Under the pieces are notes generated by a model. The model saw only the letters and a list, made by a program, of their open reading frames with translations, was not told the DNA's origin and ran no database searches. This document shows, piece by piece, positions 51,467 through 60,435 of a stretch of 64,000 bases of DNA. Source of the DNA: Aporrectodea caliginosa (lineage: Eukaryota; Annelida; Clitellata; Crassiclitellata; Lumbricidae); assembly GCA_020284085.1 (NCBI GenBank), contig JACEVL010000151.1, forward strand, positions 1,251,305 through 1,315,304. The letters are read 5' to 3'. Position numbers and translations under genes: made by a program. Each line of letters opens with the position of its first letter. Position 1 is the stretch's first letter.

Positions 51467-51530
51467 ATACGTAACCACACGGAAAGCGACGCTTGACTTG
51501 ATATTTCACAGGTGTTTAATTAATGGAATG

Positions 51531-51790
51531 CTCGACAGTGTAGTGGTTAGCATGCTGGAGTGTGAATCGAGAGGTCGGGTTCAAATCCTCGCCAGGGCCG
51601 AATTTTGGCAGATTTCTGCCCACCGGCGTCGTCTAGCCCACTCAGCTATAATGAGTAGGCTACACTGACTGTACACTGTCGGTGGGAAGATGAAACGGCA
51701 GAGGGGAGGACTGCACACCCGCCCTCATATGCCGAGGCTAAGAAAATGAAGTCGCTAATACTTCAAACCCATGGCTGCCTCTTTAGGTTA
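51531..51790 (+). mobile_element. tRNA-derived SINE in intron 1 of gene C
   Basis: The tRNA-like head TGTAGTGGTTAGCATGC (A box) and GGTTCAAATCCTCG (B box) are about 35 bp apart, followed by a tRNA-unrelated body (CTGCCCACCGGCG, CTGTCGGTGGGAAG). No acceptor-stem closure, so not a tRNA gene. Confidence 0.75.
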
Positions 51791-52234
51791 GCTTGAGGGA
51801 CTGCTCTTCTTCTTATTTTTCTTAATAAAGCTGGTCTCCCTGGTGCGGATTCTGAGCGATGCACAGAAATTCCTGATTTGATTTACCTTTATACTACAAT
51901 AATAATTGAAGGCTTCAGAGCAATAACCAGGTATGTCGGAAATTATGAGTTTTGGGAAAATGGCTTCAAAGATCTGCCGAATGCACAATTCCATATTATG
52001 TTGACATATTTGTTTTTCAAAAATGACTATCAAAAATATTCGGATCTGCACGAAATTTGCAGAGTAAATAGACTACTATATTCCAAGCACGCTGGCATAC
52101 TTTTTAGCAAAGAAGTGGTATGTCGACATAACTGGTTATTGCTCTGAACACTTACCCTTTGCGTTCGATAAATCAGGGCCTACTTTTGAGAGGATGGTTT
52201 ACTTAATTGCTCATTTGTTCACCCTTACTAACAG
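51791..52234 (+). other. Last part of intron 1, gene C
   Basis: No element recognised. It ends CCCTTACTAACAG, the exon-2 acceptor with a CTAAC-like branch site. Confidence 0.5.
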
Positions 52235-52285
52235 ACGGGCGAAGAAGCCAGGGAGCAAATTCTGAAGGATAGACCAGACGTCCAT
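52235..52285 (+). CDS. Inhibitor gene C exon 2 (potato inhibitor I family)
   Basis: Seventeen codons T-G-E-E-A-R-E-Q-I-L-K-D-R-P-D-V-H between TACTAACAG and GTAAGT, phase 0 at both ends. It differs from the gene B exon at three positions. Following intron sequence (GTAAGTATC, CATAATATTATCAT, AAAATAACATGATG) matches intron 2 of gene D. Confidence 0.92.
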
Positions 52286-52439
52286 GTAAGTATCATCCGT
52301 GCATAACAACATAATATTATCATGACAACGCTTAAAATAACATGATGTAACTTAACAAAAGTTTTGAGTGTTTTAAAGACATGTACATGTAAGTAGCCAA
52401 TTTTCTGGAATAAGAACTTAAAATACAATACAAGTTTTA

Positions 52440-52640
52440 TACAACTGCATTTGATACTGCTCTTCTTCCAAAGTTCCGCAGCGCACACGCCTCGATGGCG
52501 CAGATGCAATTATTGCAGAGTAATTGTGCGCAAAGGACTTGCTCACGGTCCCTAAACAATAACCGCCTCGGACGAGGATCGAACCCGTACTCTCCACGTT
52601 ACAGGCCGACCGCTCTAACCAATCGGCCACCGAGCCACAC
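52440..52640 (-). mobile_element. tRNA-derived SINE in intron 2 of gene C
   Basis: On the minus strand: TGGCCGATTGGTTAGAGCGG (A box), GGGTTCGATCCTCG (B box), then TTGCGCACAATTACTCTGC and a GGAAGAAGAGCAGTATCAAA tail also seen at 14340. The head is close to an intact tRNA shape, but the body and shared tail mark it as a SINE. Confidence 0.75.
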
Positions 52641-52832
52641 TGATGGTTTCGAAGAACTTATCAGTAGAATTATTCGGGGATGACTTAGTCTTCGTTGATG
52701 TCGTGTTGAGTGCCAAAAGTGCTGAGAAAAGTGATAGCGTTGATTCCGTTGAAGCGTTGGATAGCGACAGATAAGCGCTGGTATAGAATTATAGTTTCTC
52801 TATTATTAATTTAAGCTTTTTACTCTTATAAT

Positions 52833-52930
52833 TAGCATCATCGTCGTCTTCGTCATCATCATCTTTATCACGATCATCATCGTCGTCATCACCAGCATCA
52901 CTATCATCATCATCATTGTCACGATCATTG
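52833..52930. repeat. Imperfect (TCA)n microsatellite before exon 3 of gene C
   Basis: TCATCATCG-type units with several CGTC interruptions, at the place equivalent to the CAT tract before gene A exon 3. Confidence 0.85.
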
Positions 52931-53061
52931 TAGGAGATTGACGGGTCAAACGTTAAACTATAGGTAGGTGTTATGTCGGAAATTTTGTTAAAATGAAGTG
53001 TGTTTATAAGGAGTTTCTCTTCAGTTGCGTATGCATTAAAATCAGGTCCCGATAATTATAG

Positions 53062-53135
53062 GTTCGTTGAAAGGAACCAAATGTAACTCTCGCGAGGACA
53101 GAGTCCGTATCTTCATCAAAAACAAGTGCAAGGAG
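53062..53135 (+). pseudogene. Decayed extra exon 3 of gene C
   Basis: After a GATAATTATAG acceptor, the core D-R-V-R-I-F-I-K-N-K is recognisable. Only 35 bases precede the GAC of D-R-V-R instead of 48, so the frame from a phase-0 splice meets TGA at the third codon. The end (V-V...G-stop) is gone, replaced by a T-rich run that serves as the pyrimidine tract of the next exon. A dead duplicate of the loop exon. Confidence 0.75.
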
Positions 53136-53170
53136 TTTTTTTATTTTCATTCGTGTTTTTTTAATATTAG

Positions 53171-53278
53171 GTTCATATATTGCCTGAGGATGCTGTCTAC
53201 ACGTGTGACTACCGCCTTGACAGAGTACGTGTCTTCGTCGACAAGGACAACAAGGTGGTTAGGGCTCAAATTGGGTAG
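53171..53278 (+). CDS. Inhibitor gene C exon 3: reactive-site loop, P1 Cys predicted
   Basis: After TTTTTTTAATATTAG, 35 codons plus TAG: V-H-I-L-P-E-D-A-V-Y-T-C-D-Y-R-L-D-R-V-R, then V-F-V-D-K-D-N-K-V-V-R-A-Q-I-G. It is the most canonical loop exon here, with L-P-E, P2 Thr, P1' Asp, Arg48, Arg51 and Arg53 all present. P1 is Cys, the only cysteine of the predicted 66-residue protein, which is unusual in the family. It could accept small or hydrophobic S1 pockets or allow redox control. The decayed exon lies 35 bp upstream. Confidence 0.93.
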   Translation, partial: VHILPEDAVYTCDYRLDRVRVFVDKDNKVVRAQIG

Positions 53279-54638
53279 CCGTGAGCCAGAAAATTCTTCC
53301 GACTATCCTGTGTCTTGGTGTGTATGAGACTAAACTGATACTGTCCTACATGTATGCGTCCAGAGGTGCGCCCGTACACGTACATGTAGAACCAACACAC
53401 CAACAGGAGAAAGTCAGAAATACTTCGGATAAAACGAAAGATTTCTATAGATTCTTTTCCCAATTTAACGCTAATAACATAAATTTCAGTTAAAATTTCA
53501 ATAACAACTTCAAATCTCAGATGGACGATGTCTGCTTAGCTGTAAACGTTTTATAAATTACTTCGCATAACTCTGTTTGAATCAGCCCACATGACGTAAC
53601 TTGCTTCATAATTTGTTCGTTTAAAATAATTATGTGTATACAATTATATGCCTTCCTCGTCCACTTGCCAGGCCGGCTTGTGGTAGACGGGGTTCTGATT
53701 CAATTCTACTGGCTACCCGTATGCGATGAAAGTACACACTATATACGAACAAGTTAAATAAATATATATATATATACGAACAAGCTAAATAAATATATAT
53801 TTTATTCGAACAAGTTAAATAAATAGAATTATGCTACGTGTAAGCCTATACATGTATGTAATTACATTATGTCCATCCTACTACCCTGAGAAAAAGTGTG
53901 AGAAAAAGTGTGTGGCAGAGAATGTAGCCTAGCAGATAACTTAACTTCGGAAGTTGTGTAACGCGATAGATGTACAGGTGAGACGGAAGTGTTACGCACT
54001 GAACCCGCGGGAGATATATGTGTGATATTCGGAAGATGAGCTGCCCGATATGCAATTATGCATGTGTTTGAGGAAGAAAAACTCAGACTTGTCATAGGAC
54101 TTCTCTGTCGCAGGAACTCAGAGAACCACTTGTTTCACATAGGCCTACCAATGACGGTAGTTCCGCGATAACGAGAGGTGGAATAGAGGTGGAGAAAGAG
54201 CGCGGACACGATATTTTATATAGAAAACACAAATTGCTTCGTGACATGATCATTTGAAACAATTTTATAGGCCTATCTAAATTGAAACGATGATTTGCTC
54301 TGAGGGTCGTTGTCATCAACAGCGCGTTGTATAGGTTTCCGAGTACTTATAAGGCCTAGTAGGTCAATGTAGATGTCTCTCCCATTAAAGGCTGCCAACA
54401 AGGTGGTCGTCTATAGTATAGATTGGCCGAGTGGCTTCAGAAAACAATCAAGTGATCACATCGTAATCGTAATCGAAAGCGCACATTTCTAAATGGTCAC
54501 TGTAAGGCTAAGCTTAGGGCACCAGCTTATTCACGAGCGCTGCGTCGTATCAGAGAGCGATGTCCAGCGGAGTTCAGTCTACTTTTCAGAGAGAGCAGAG
54601 TAGGCATGCAGAACAAACACGATGCCTGAAGCATTGTT
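53279..54638 (+). other. 3' flank of gene C
   Basis: CCGTGAGCCAGAAAATTCTTCC, CTGTGTCTTGGTGTGTATG and TGCTTAGCTGTAAACG parallel the flanks of A and B. TA-rich ATACGAACAAG(T/C)TAAATAAAT units repeat at 53743-53825. GATTTGCTCTGAGGGTCG near 54290 is the far end of the shared flank. No other gene seen. Confidence 0.5.
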
Positions 54639-54646
54639 ACAGTCAT

Positions 54647-56226
54647 CAGGGCCGATGAGAGGGGGTCAGGTGGGGTTGCTGCCCCGGGGCCCGGTTCTAT
54701 GGCAGGGGCCCCTGGCCGGGGCCCGGAAATGTCTAAAACTTTTTTCAAACTGAAGAAACCTATAGGGTTTTTAGTCTAATGCAGTCTAATTGCTTCAATT
54801 TAATAGCTATAGGTAATGAAGTAAATGAGGTACTAGATCTATTGAATTTCTTTACCAAAATGTAAGCCAATAACGAATGTGACGGTGGAAATGGGACTGA
54901 AAAGGTTAGCATTGTTGTTAACGAAAACGATTTAATAACTGTGAAACTTAACAGTCTCAGTTGCTCAGTCAGAGGATTTAAGAGTGAGCACAGTAACAGA
55001 AGTTGGTAATCACTCATCAGATTGGTTTTGGACTATCTGCTGATGCAAAGTTAACTGATGCAGACAAATTTCGATTCCTGACTGAATTCTATGCTCCACC
55101 AGATTCGTATGCGTGGCCAAGAAGTTTTCATTACGGGTGCGTAGGCCTAACGCAAAGTTCTAGGCCACGTTATAGTTGAGCCTAGTCGAATAACTTGAAT
55201 TTGAAAAACACTGCTTATCAGTAGGCTTATTTTGAGAATTATCAGCAGTCAGCCTAGAATTGATTATTCGCTTTCTGGGAGGCATAAAATTTGTACTGGA
55301 TGTAAATTTCTGAATTGAAATTTGAGTTATTGTCAAAATAAATAATACTTTAACTTACAGCTGGATGTAATTTATCACAATAAATAATTGATATCAAATT
55401 ACCAATATTTGATATTATAATAATTATAATTCCATTAAATTGATAACGAATTAGAAGATGAATTACCATCAGAAATGTGGGGCTCAACAAAGGAAAGAAA
55501 GATCGTTGAAAGTCAGGAATGAAAACGAGAGACAAACAATCCTTCAAAGCCTTGCATTTTCAATTTAATGAAAAGCGAATGGTGCAGCAAATCAAGCTGA
55601 TAATAGCGTTGCTAGTATGATAGTAGATGTAGCCTACTTGTAGTTAAACTTAATCATGGTAGGCTACAGAGCGAGTTGTTGACGTTGTCCATGACAATGC
55701 AACACAGCAAGCGATGTATCCTCACCTCTTGAAATTGAATATCGCAATGCGATTAATGTTATTTAAAAAATCGTTTATCACATTCACATAATCACATTTT
55801 CATATTAAATTTATGTAAATTTCTTTATAGAGTCATAGATGGACCTTTTAAACCAGAAATTGATTTTCGCATTTACTTTTACTATTATTATTCAGAGCTT
55901 TTAAAAGGAATTTTTAGAACTGCGCGACCCTTTAAAAGCCACAGTGAATTATTCTAAATTGGATGACAATGCATATTCTAAAACTAGTTTTAACTGCACA
56001 AAAATGCTTCTACAGCTGCACAAATTCATTTAGACCTGCCCTTTATGTATAGAACTGCACACTAAAAAGCAAAAAAGCCCTGTTATTATTATTACCCTTA
56101 TTATTATTCGTTAAATGTAGTTTGATAGCGTTTTTCAGGCTTACACCAGACTTGGACTTAATAATAAAAACGAGGGGCCCTGATGGATGTCTGCCCCGGG
56201 GCCCGATTTGGCTCTCGACGCCCATG
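54647..56226. mobile_element. hAT-type element, 1.58 kb, 8-bp TSD
   Basis: ACAGTCAT is duplicated (54639-54646 and 56227-56234). The ends are CAGGGCCGATGAGAGGG and, inverted, CATGGGCGTCGAGAGCC, each followed by GCCCCGGGGCCCG-type blocks. A plus-strand remnant near 55050-55150 reads A-D-K-F-R-F-L-T-E-F-Y-A-P-P and F-H-Y-G-C, reminiscent of the N-terminal region of hAT-derived zinc-finger proteins. That match is weak. Confidence 0.88.
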
Positions 56227-56234
56227 ACAGTCAT

Positions 56235-56960
56235 AGCCGTGGCGCTATAGAAGTTCTCAGTTTAGTTTAATTCTGTTGGTGGCCACTCGCAGAGTGAGAT
56301 GTCGGAAAACAGGAATGAAGGAACTCTCAGCCTCTGTAGCCTATCATTACTTACTCACTGAACACGAACCACCGTAAACCGTTTCTACTGAATGTTTCCC
56401 ACAGAATAACAAAGGTCGAATAACAATCGCAAACAAACTTTATTTTTAGACTGCTCCGTTTTAAGTTTTTTAGTTTATTTTTTTAAATTCTTGCACGTGA
56501 TATAATATTCGCATCTTATTCTTTCTCACATGTTTTCGTGTCACATGAGTTTTTGTCACATGCTTTTAGTCATTCGTTCTCCAATCTCATAAGCTTCTCT
56601 GACGCAATCTCTTATGTCACTCGATCATTTGTTCCTTGCCTTTGTCCCCATAAATTTTGTCCACTCTACCCACAACAGATCTCCTTTCTGTCTAGGTTCA
56701 TCTGTCCATAACAACGTATATAATTATATTTATCTATGCTACAAAGTAGAAATTAGATAATATTCACAAGTTTTCTGACCTTGGACATAAAGAGAGCTGA
56801 CTCTCTGACAAATGTTCAGTTTGTTCTTAGTCACCGACAAACTACTCCACATATAAGACCAAGCACACACATACACACCCATACACACAGACACACAAGC
56901 ACACATAAACACACAAGCACACATATGGTAACAGACACATACACAAACAAGCTCACGTAC
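56235..56960. other. Region before gene D
   Basis: CACA-rich stretch at 56850-56945, comparable to CA-rich sequence before the gene C promoter. Nothing else recognised. Confidence 0.4.
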
Positions 56961-56967
56961 TTTTGTC

Positions 56968-56975
56968 TATATAAG
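56968..56975 (+). promoter_or_regulatory. TATA box, inhibitor gene D
   Basis: TATATAAG followed by CATCGGCTG and AAGCAGAC. It is the closest to consensus of the three aligned boxes (A 7875, C 33847). Confidence 0.55.
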
Positions 56976-56997
56976 CATCGGCTGTTAAGCAGACCCT

Positions 56998-57049
56998 TAT
57001 TCGCACCAGGTTCTTACAACTGTTCATCCATCTGACGTCTTTGTAAAGG
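56998..57049 (+). other. Putative noncoding leader exon, inhibitor gene D
   Basis: It contains GCACCAGGTTCTTAC and TGTTCATCCATCTGACGTC and ends AAAGG at a consensus GTAAGT donor, followed by CATTCGGCTAC. ACCAGGTTCTT and GTTCATC are shared with gene A. Confidence 0.55.
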
Positions 57050-57084
57050 GTAAGTACATTCGGCTACATTCTATGTACGCTTCA

Positions 57085-57155
57085 ATCAATCAATCAGTCA
57101 ATCAATCAATCAGAATTTATATAGCGCCCCTTCAAGATCCCTACTCAGAGGCGGC
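57085..57155 (-). mobile_element. Minimal LINE 3' tail in intron 0 of gene D
   Basis: (AATC)n then ATTTATATAGCGCCCCTTC and CTACTCAGAGGCGG; about 45 bp of element. Same distance from the leader donor as the gene C copy. Confidence 0.75.
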
Positions 57156-57159
57156 TTGT

Positions 57160-57540
57160 ATAATATGTATGTATAAATGTAAGCATGAGTCTTAATTAGG
57201 GTTTTTAACCATAACCATAAATTTTATTGCTTCTTGCTGCACAAAATAACATAACAGTCGAAATCAAAAGATTCGCTTATTTACAGGAAGCAATGGGAGA
57301 GAGACACTTAAGGGAATAAATTTACATAGAAAAGATGCAACTGGCCATATAATATAATTGCTAGGAACATAGTGGTCTTAACTAGTTAATAAAAATCGGA
57401 ATTGAAACATATTGAGTGTCTGCATCAAGTACAATAAAATTATATGCACACAGTATATGAAAACAGGGAATATGTATGCATGCAAGCTTTCATGTATGTG
57501 TGTAAGAATCCATGTAGACCCTATGTATATATTTGTACAT
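57160..57540. other. Intron 0 of gene D, unassigned
   Basis: No gene or element recognised. Confidence 0.4.
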
Positions 57541-57706
57541 ATATATGTATGTACATGTAAGTATGTATGTATGTATGTATGTATATATGTATGTATGTAT
57601 GTAGGCCTATGTATGTATGTATGTATGTATGTATGTATGTATGTATGTATGTATGTATGTATGTATGTATGTATGTATGTATGTATGTATGTATGTACGT
57701 ATGTAT
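57541..57706. repeat. (TATG)n microsatellite
   Basis: Near-perfect GTAT repeat in intron 0 of gene D, as in gene A intron 0. Confidence 0.96.
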
Positions 57707-57829
57707 GACCTGAGTTTGGACTTCAGCATTGAATTTGTATGCACGAGGCGTGATGGCGTATAGAAACTGCAGATTCTTTGCTATCGCTACTATAGTTGTG
57801 ACTTCTCTTTGATTTATGTCTGACTGTAG

Positions 57830-57854
57830 GCAGCGCTAACAAACCAAGATGGCG
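57830..57854 (+). pseudogene. Inhibitor gene D exon 1, truncated by deletion
   Basis: The acceptor (TCTGACTGTAG), 5' UTR (GCAGCGCTAACAAACCAAG) and ATG at 57849 match genes A-C, but only M-A is coded before GTAAGT. The following sequence (GTAAGTTTGAATAATAT, TTGTCGCAGTTAAAGG) aligns with a point about 70 bp inside intron 1 of gene A (GTAAGTATAAATAG, TTTCGCAGTTAACGG near 15331-15375). A deletion therefore removed the W-P-E-L-V-G-K codons and the original donor, bringing an intronic GTAAGT next to ATGGCG. The splice remains phase 0. Without the N-terminal strand a normal fold is unlikely, so probably a pseudogene. Confidence 0.75.
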
Positions 57855-57979
57855 GTAAGTTTGAATAATATTTTGCTGTTATTATTGTCGCAGTTAAAGG
57901 TCGTCTATTGAAGAGATTGTTTAAAATGATGTATCATTTCAGTTTGTCGAAGCCATTTGCAGGAGTCATTAGCTTATAC

Positions 57980-58342
57980 CAGAGGTGCAAAAAACCAAAC
58001 TTTTTTCAAAATGAAAAGTTGGTTTTTGGTTTTTTGGTTTTATTTGGTTTTGGTTTTTTGTTTTTGAGATTTTTCTATTTCGGATCATAAAACTCATAAA
58101 AATGGCATAATACCGTTCAAATTAATCAGATGCATATAAATGAAATTAACTAGAACAGTAGAACCGTAGAATGTCATAAAACGAAGCTAACAAAGACCAT
58201 ACAACAATTGCCAAGAGAGTTGAAGAGACGACATTTTTGGCATTTATAATTTTGAAATTTGTAAAAAAACAAAAAACCAAAATTTGTTTTTGTTTTTTTT
58301 TTTAAACCAAAAAAACAAAACAAAAACCAAGCCTTTAACGCC
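57980..58342. mobile_element. Possible MITE in intron 1 of gene D
   Basis: CTTATAC occurs on both sides (57973-57979 and 58343-58349). A left GGTTTT-rich half (58018-58075) faces a CCAAAA/AAACC-rich half (58260-58330), giving loose inverted symmetry. Ends CAGAGGTGCAAAAAACC versus GGCGTTAAAGGCTTGG are not convincing TIRs. Confidence 0.4.
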
Positions 58343-58377
58343 CTTATACGATTAGCACAACAGTCTTCGGATCCTAC

Positions 58378-58433
58378 CAGAGAAGGGCAACTAATCGATT
58401 AGGAATTCAACTAATCGTGCCCATCTGGATCTG
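58378..58433. mobile_element. Possible 56-bp hAT-type MITE remnant
   Basis: CAGAGAAGGGCAACTAATCG faces an inverted CAGATGGGCACGATTAG. The flanks GATCCTAC and GATCGTAC differ by one base. It resembles the 76-bp element at 4454-4529. Confidence 0.4.
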
Positions 58434-58775
58434 GATCGTACCCCAGATTCTGGCCTGGCATTGATACGGACCAAACAATCTGTCCGATGACGTGGCTTTC
58501 CTGTGGCGCTGAGAAATTCTGAAGATTTACAACTACATAACTGTTGGTTACACAACTGTCTGCATTGTGCTTAATTGCGTCTGGGAGGACTACTAACCAA
58601 CCTGTTTTGATGTTCGGCTAATGGCTTCGGTACTCGCCAATCAGAAAATAAAGTCGACCGTCTGAAACGGCTCTTTGTATTAATTTAGCTATAATTGAAC
58701 TATAATATTATTAATCAATGGTTAGACTATTATTCAACTATGAGTAAACGATAATTAATTCGTCTTCATGAACAG

Positions 58776-58817
58776 AGCAACGTTATGGACGCTATCAAGA
58801 ATAGACCAGACGGCAGA
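58776..58817 (+). pseudogene. Inhibitor gene D exon 2, shortened and diverged
   Basis: Fourteen codons S-N-V-M-D-A-I-K-N-R-P-D-G-R between CATGAACAG and GTAAGT. It aligns with the second half of the helix exon (R-E-Q-I-L-K-D-R-P-D-V-H in gene C); the T-G-E-E-A start is lost. The downstream intron matches gene C (GTAAGTATC). The frame joins exon 1 without a stop, giving a 16-residue N-terminus. No exon 3 is found before 64000; it may lie beyond the satellite. Confidence 0.7.
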
Positions 58818-58875
58818 GTAAGTATCCTCCTAACCTCACAAAACATAGCATAAAATAACACGACATGACATAATT

Positions 58876-59046
58876 GTGGCGCCACGGATCTGGAATGCTC
58901 TTCCGCCGTCTGTGCGTGCTGCACGTGGCTATATGGTTTTCTCTAAACTCTTAAAGACACATTTTTTCAGCTGTTTGATGGCCACGTGTTGAACGCTTCT
59001 GAGAGACTTTTAAGTGGCGCTTTATAAATGTTTTGTTACATTACAT
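58876..59046 (+). mobile_element. LINE 3' fragment in intron 2 of gene D
   Basis: I-W-N-A-L-P-P-S-V-R-A-A and F-F-S-C-L-M-A-T-C-type remnants, then TTTTAAGTGGCGCTTTATAA and (TTACA)n. Same subfamily as 8447-9318, opposite strand. Confidence 0.85.
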
Positions 59047-59214
59047 TACATAATATTATCATAACGTAACATGACATGACAAAGCGTAACATAACTTAAC
59101 AAAGGTTTCAAATGTTTCATAAGCCAGGTAACCTGTGATAGAAACACTTATATTTTATCGGAAATACTTGACGCAGGTGGAACCGAAAGTTTCACACACA
59201 GTTTGCTTTGGTGT
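59047..59214. other. Intron 2 of gene D, unassigned
   Basis: AACATGACATGACA-type sequence continuing the gene C-like intron, then nothing recognised. Confidence 0.4.
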
Positions 59215-60290
59215 AACAGGTAAGGTGTACTCTAAGCAAAACGTACTCTATAGTACATCATACAATGTACTTTAAAGTAGCCTACACGCTAACTGGTGGT
59301 AGCATGCACTCTATAGTACGAAATGATTAGCCCACACACAGGCATAACTTTCTCCATGCAGTAAAGGTGTAGTCTAGGCACAACGTACTGTAGAGTTTAT
59401 CAGTGGTATCCCAAAGTGGCCCACACTACCTCAATGGCGTACTGTAGTTAATCCTTTGAATGTGGCCCGCGACAGTCACTCACAAATTTTGAAAAAAAAA
59501 TTAAATTACCTTGTTTTCTTGATTTAGGCTTCTGACAATTTTTTTTTAAAGAAATAGTACAAAACAAAAATTAAATATTTACATGAGTTTTGCAAAGGGC
59601 GCGGGAGATCGGAGGTGAAGCAAAAATTAGGCTTCTAATCCTACTGTAGAGTTCATCATACCCAGACAAAATGCACTGTAAAAAAAGTGTTATCAGGAAA
59701 TCTTGGTAACAGGCGCGCGAATCCCTAGTTACGCCACTGCAACTGAGGACGGCTCAGATCTCTGTGGCCCGCCATGATATTTTAAAAGTAAGACTTTGCA
59801 GTCCATCAAACGGTGGTCCCGTTTTGGCACAGCAACCATGCAGAACCGAGCATTCCAAAGTGGTAGGTCCGCGGACCGGTTTGGTCCGCGAGTCCTCAGG
59901 AGCTACGCCTGTTCCCTAGAACATGCACTGCCATATTGTCTATGGAATCTTGAAAACTATTACCTTTTTGGCCGGACTGGAGTTGGGAGGCTAGCATTTA
60001 AAGGGCAATAGAGTGATCTAATTGGCGCTACATGCATTTAAATCAAGTTTCATACATTCGAGGAATTTAAGTGACCAAAAAGGAAAATAAGCTCTAAGTA
60101 CAAAATTTGGCCTAGAGTCCTCCTGCAGTGGAAAAATTCATGTTGTTGATCCGTGACACTGAAAGTCCACAGTTCCTACAGGTCCGTGACACTGAAAAGT
60201 TTGGGACAGCATGTGCTGTAGAGTACATCATGTATCCTAGATTCCACACTACCTCAGGCATGGCGTACTGTAGTTAAGACACAGAAAATA
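59215..60290 (+). repeat. Dispersed GTACTNTAGAGTACATCAT motifs
   Basis: Copies near 59225-59310, 59360-59450 and 60205-60275 share TGTAGAGTACATCAT, CCACACTACCTCA and GGCGTACTGTAGTTAA. The middle (59470-60190) holds unrelated sequence, including ATCCCTAGTTACGCCACTG near 59725, a hAT-end-like scrap. No coding. Confidence 0.55.
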
Positions 60291-60435
60291 AGTATTTAAA
60301 AATTAAAGACTTTAAAATAGTAGCGAATTAGCATCAGCTATATTTGTAATAATAAATATGCAAAATAAAAATTAAATACTTTATGAAAATTTTAAAGTTT
60401 AAATTATCAGAGGTGAAGCAAATTATTCACTTAGC
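60291..60435. other. AT-rich junction before the satellite
   Basis: AAAATTAAAGAC-type sequence with no feature. It ends CACTTAG where the first satellite units begin. Confidence 0.4.

Larger units (their letters stand above)
36974..51476. mobile_element. Giant foldback (inverted-repeat) element, 14.5 kb, in intron 1 of gene C
   Basis: Left arm 36974-44375, right arm 44764-51476, spacer about 390 bp. The ends read GGAACAGGTCGATAG and, inverted, GGTTACGTATCGATAG. The flanks ACACGGAAG (36965-36973) and ACACGGAAA (51477-51485) are a candidate 9-bp TSD with one mismatch. Each end starts with a 16-bp minisatellite (GTTCGATAGTCCGAAG), then subterminal motifs shared with the small foldback, a ~197-bp tandem array and a ~3.5-kb inner segment. 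Arms align along nearly their whole length, with a few insertions private to one arm. Gene A intron 1 provides the empty site. FB and TU elements are structural analogues, and a 9-bp TSD would fit Mutator-like transposition. No transposase recognised. Confidence 0.85.

Noticed and set aside
51531..51600. Functional tRNA gene on the plus strand
   Set aside because: Only box-like elements; no cloverleaf acceptor pairing, and a SINE body follows.
51878..52147. 89-codon ORF before exon 2 of gene C
   Set aside because: No recognisable domain, no paralogous counterpart in the other introns, and a length expected by chance in AT-rich DNA.
52565..52637. Functional tRNA gene on the minus strand
   Set aside because: A and B boxes are good, but the acceptor stem does not close cleanly and the SINE body and tail follow, so a tRNA-derived SINE is the better call.
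53067..53327. 86-codon ORF spanning the two gene C loop exons
   Set aside because: It reads through the intron-like T-rich run and leaves the inhibitor frame; the two exons are separate.
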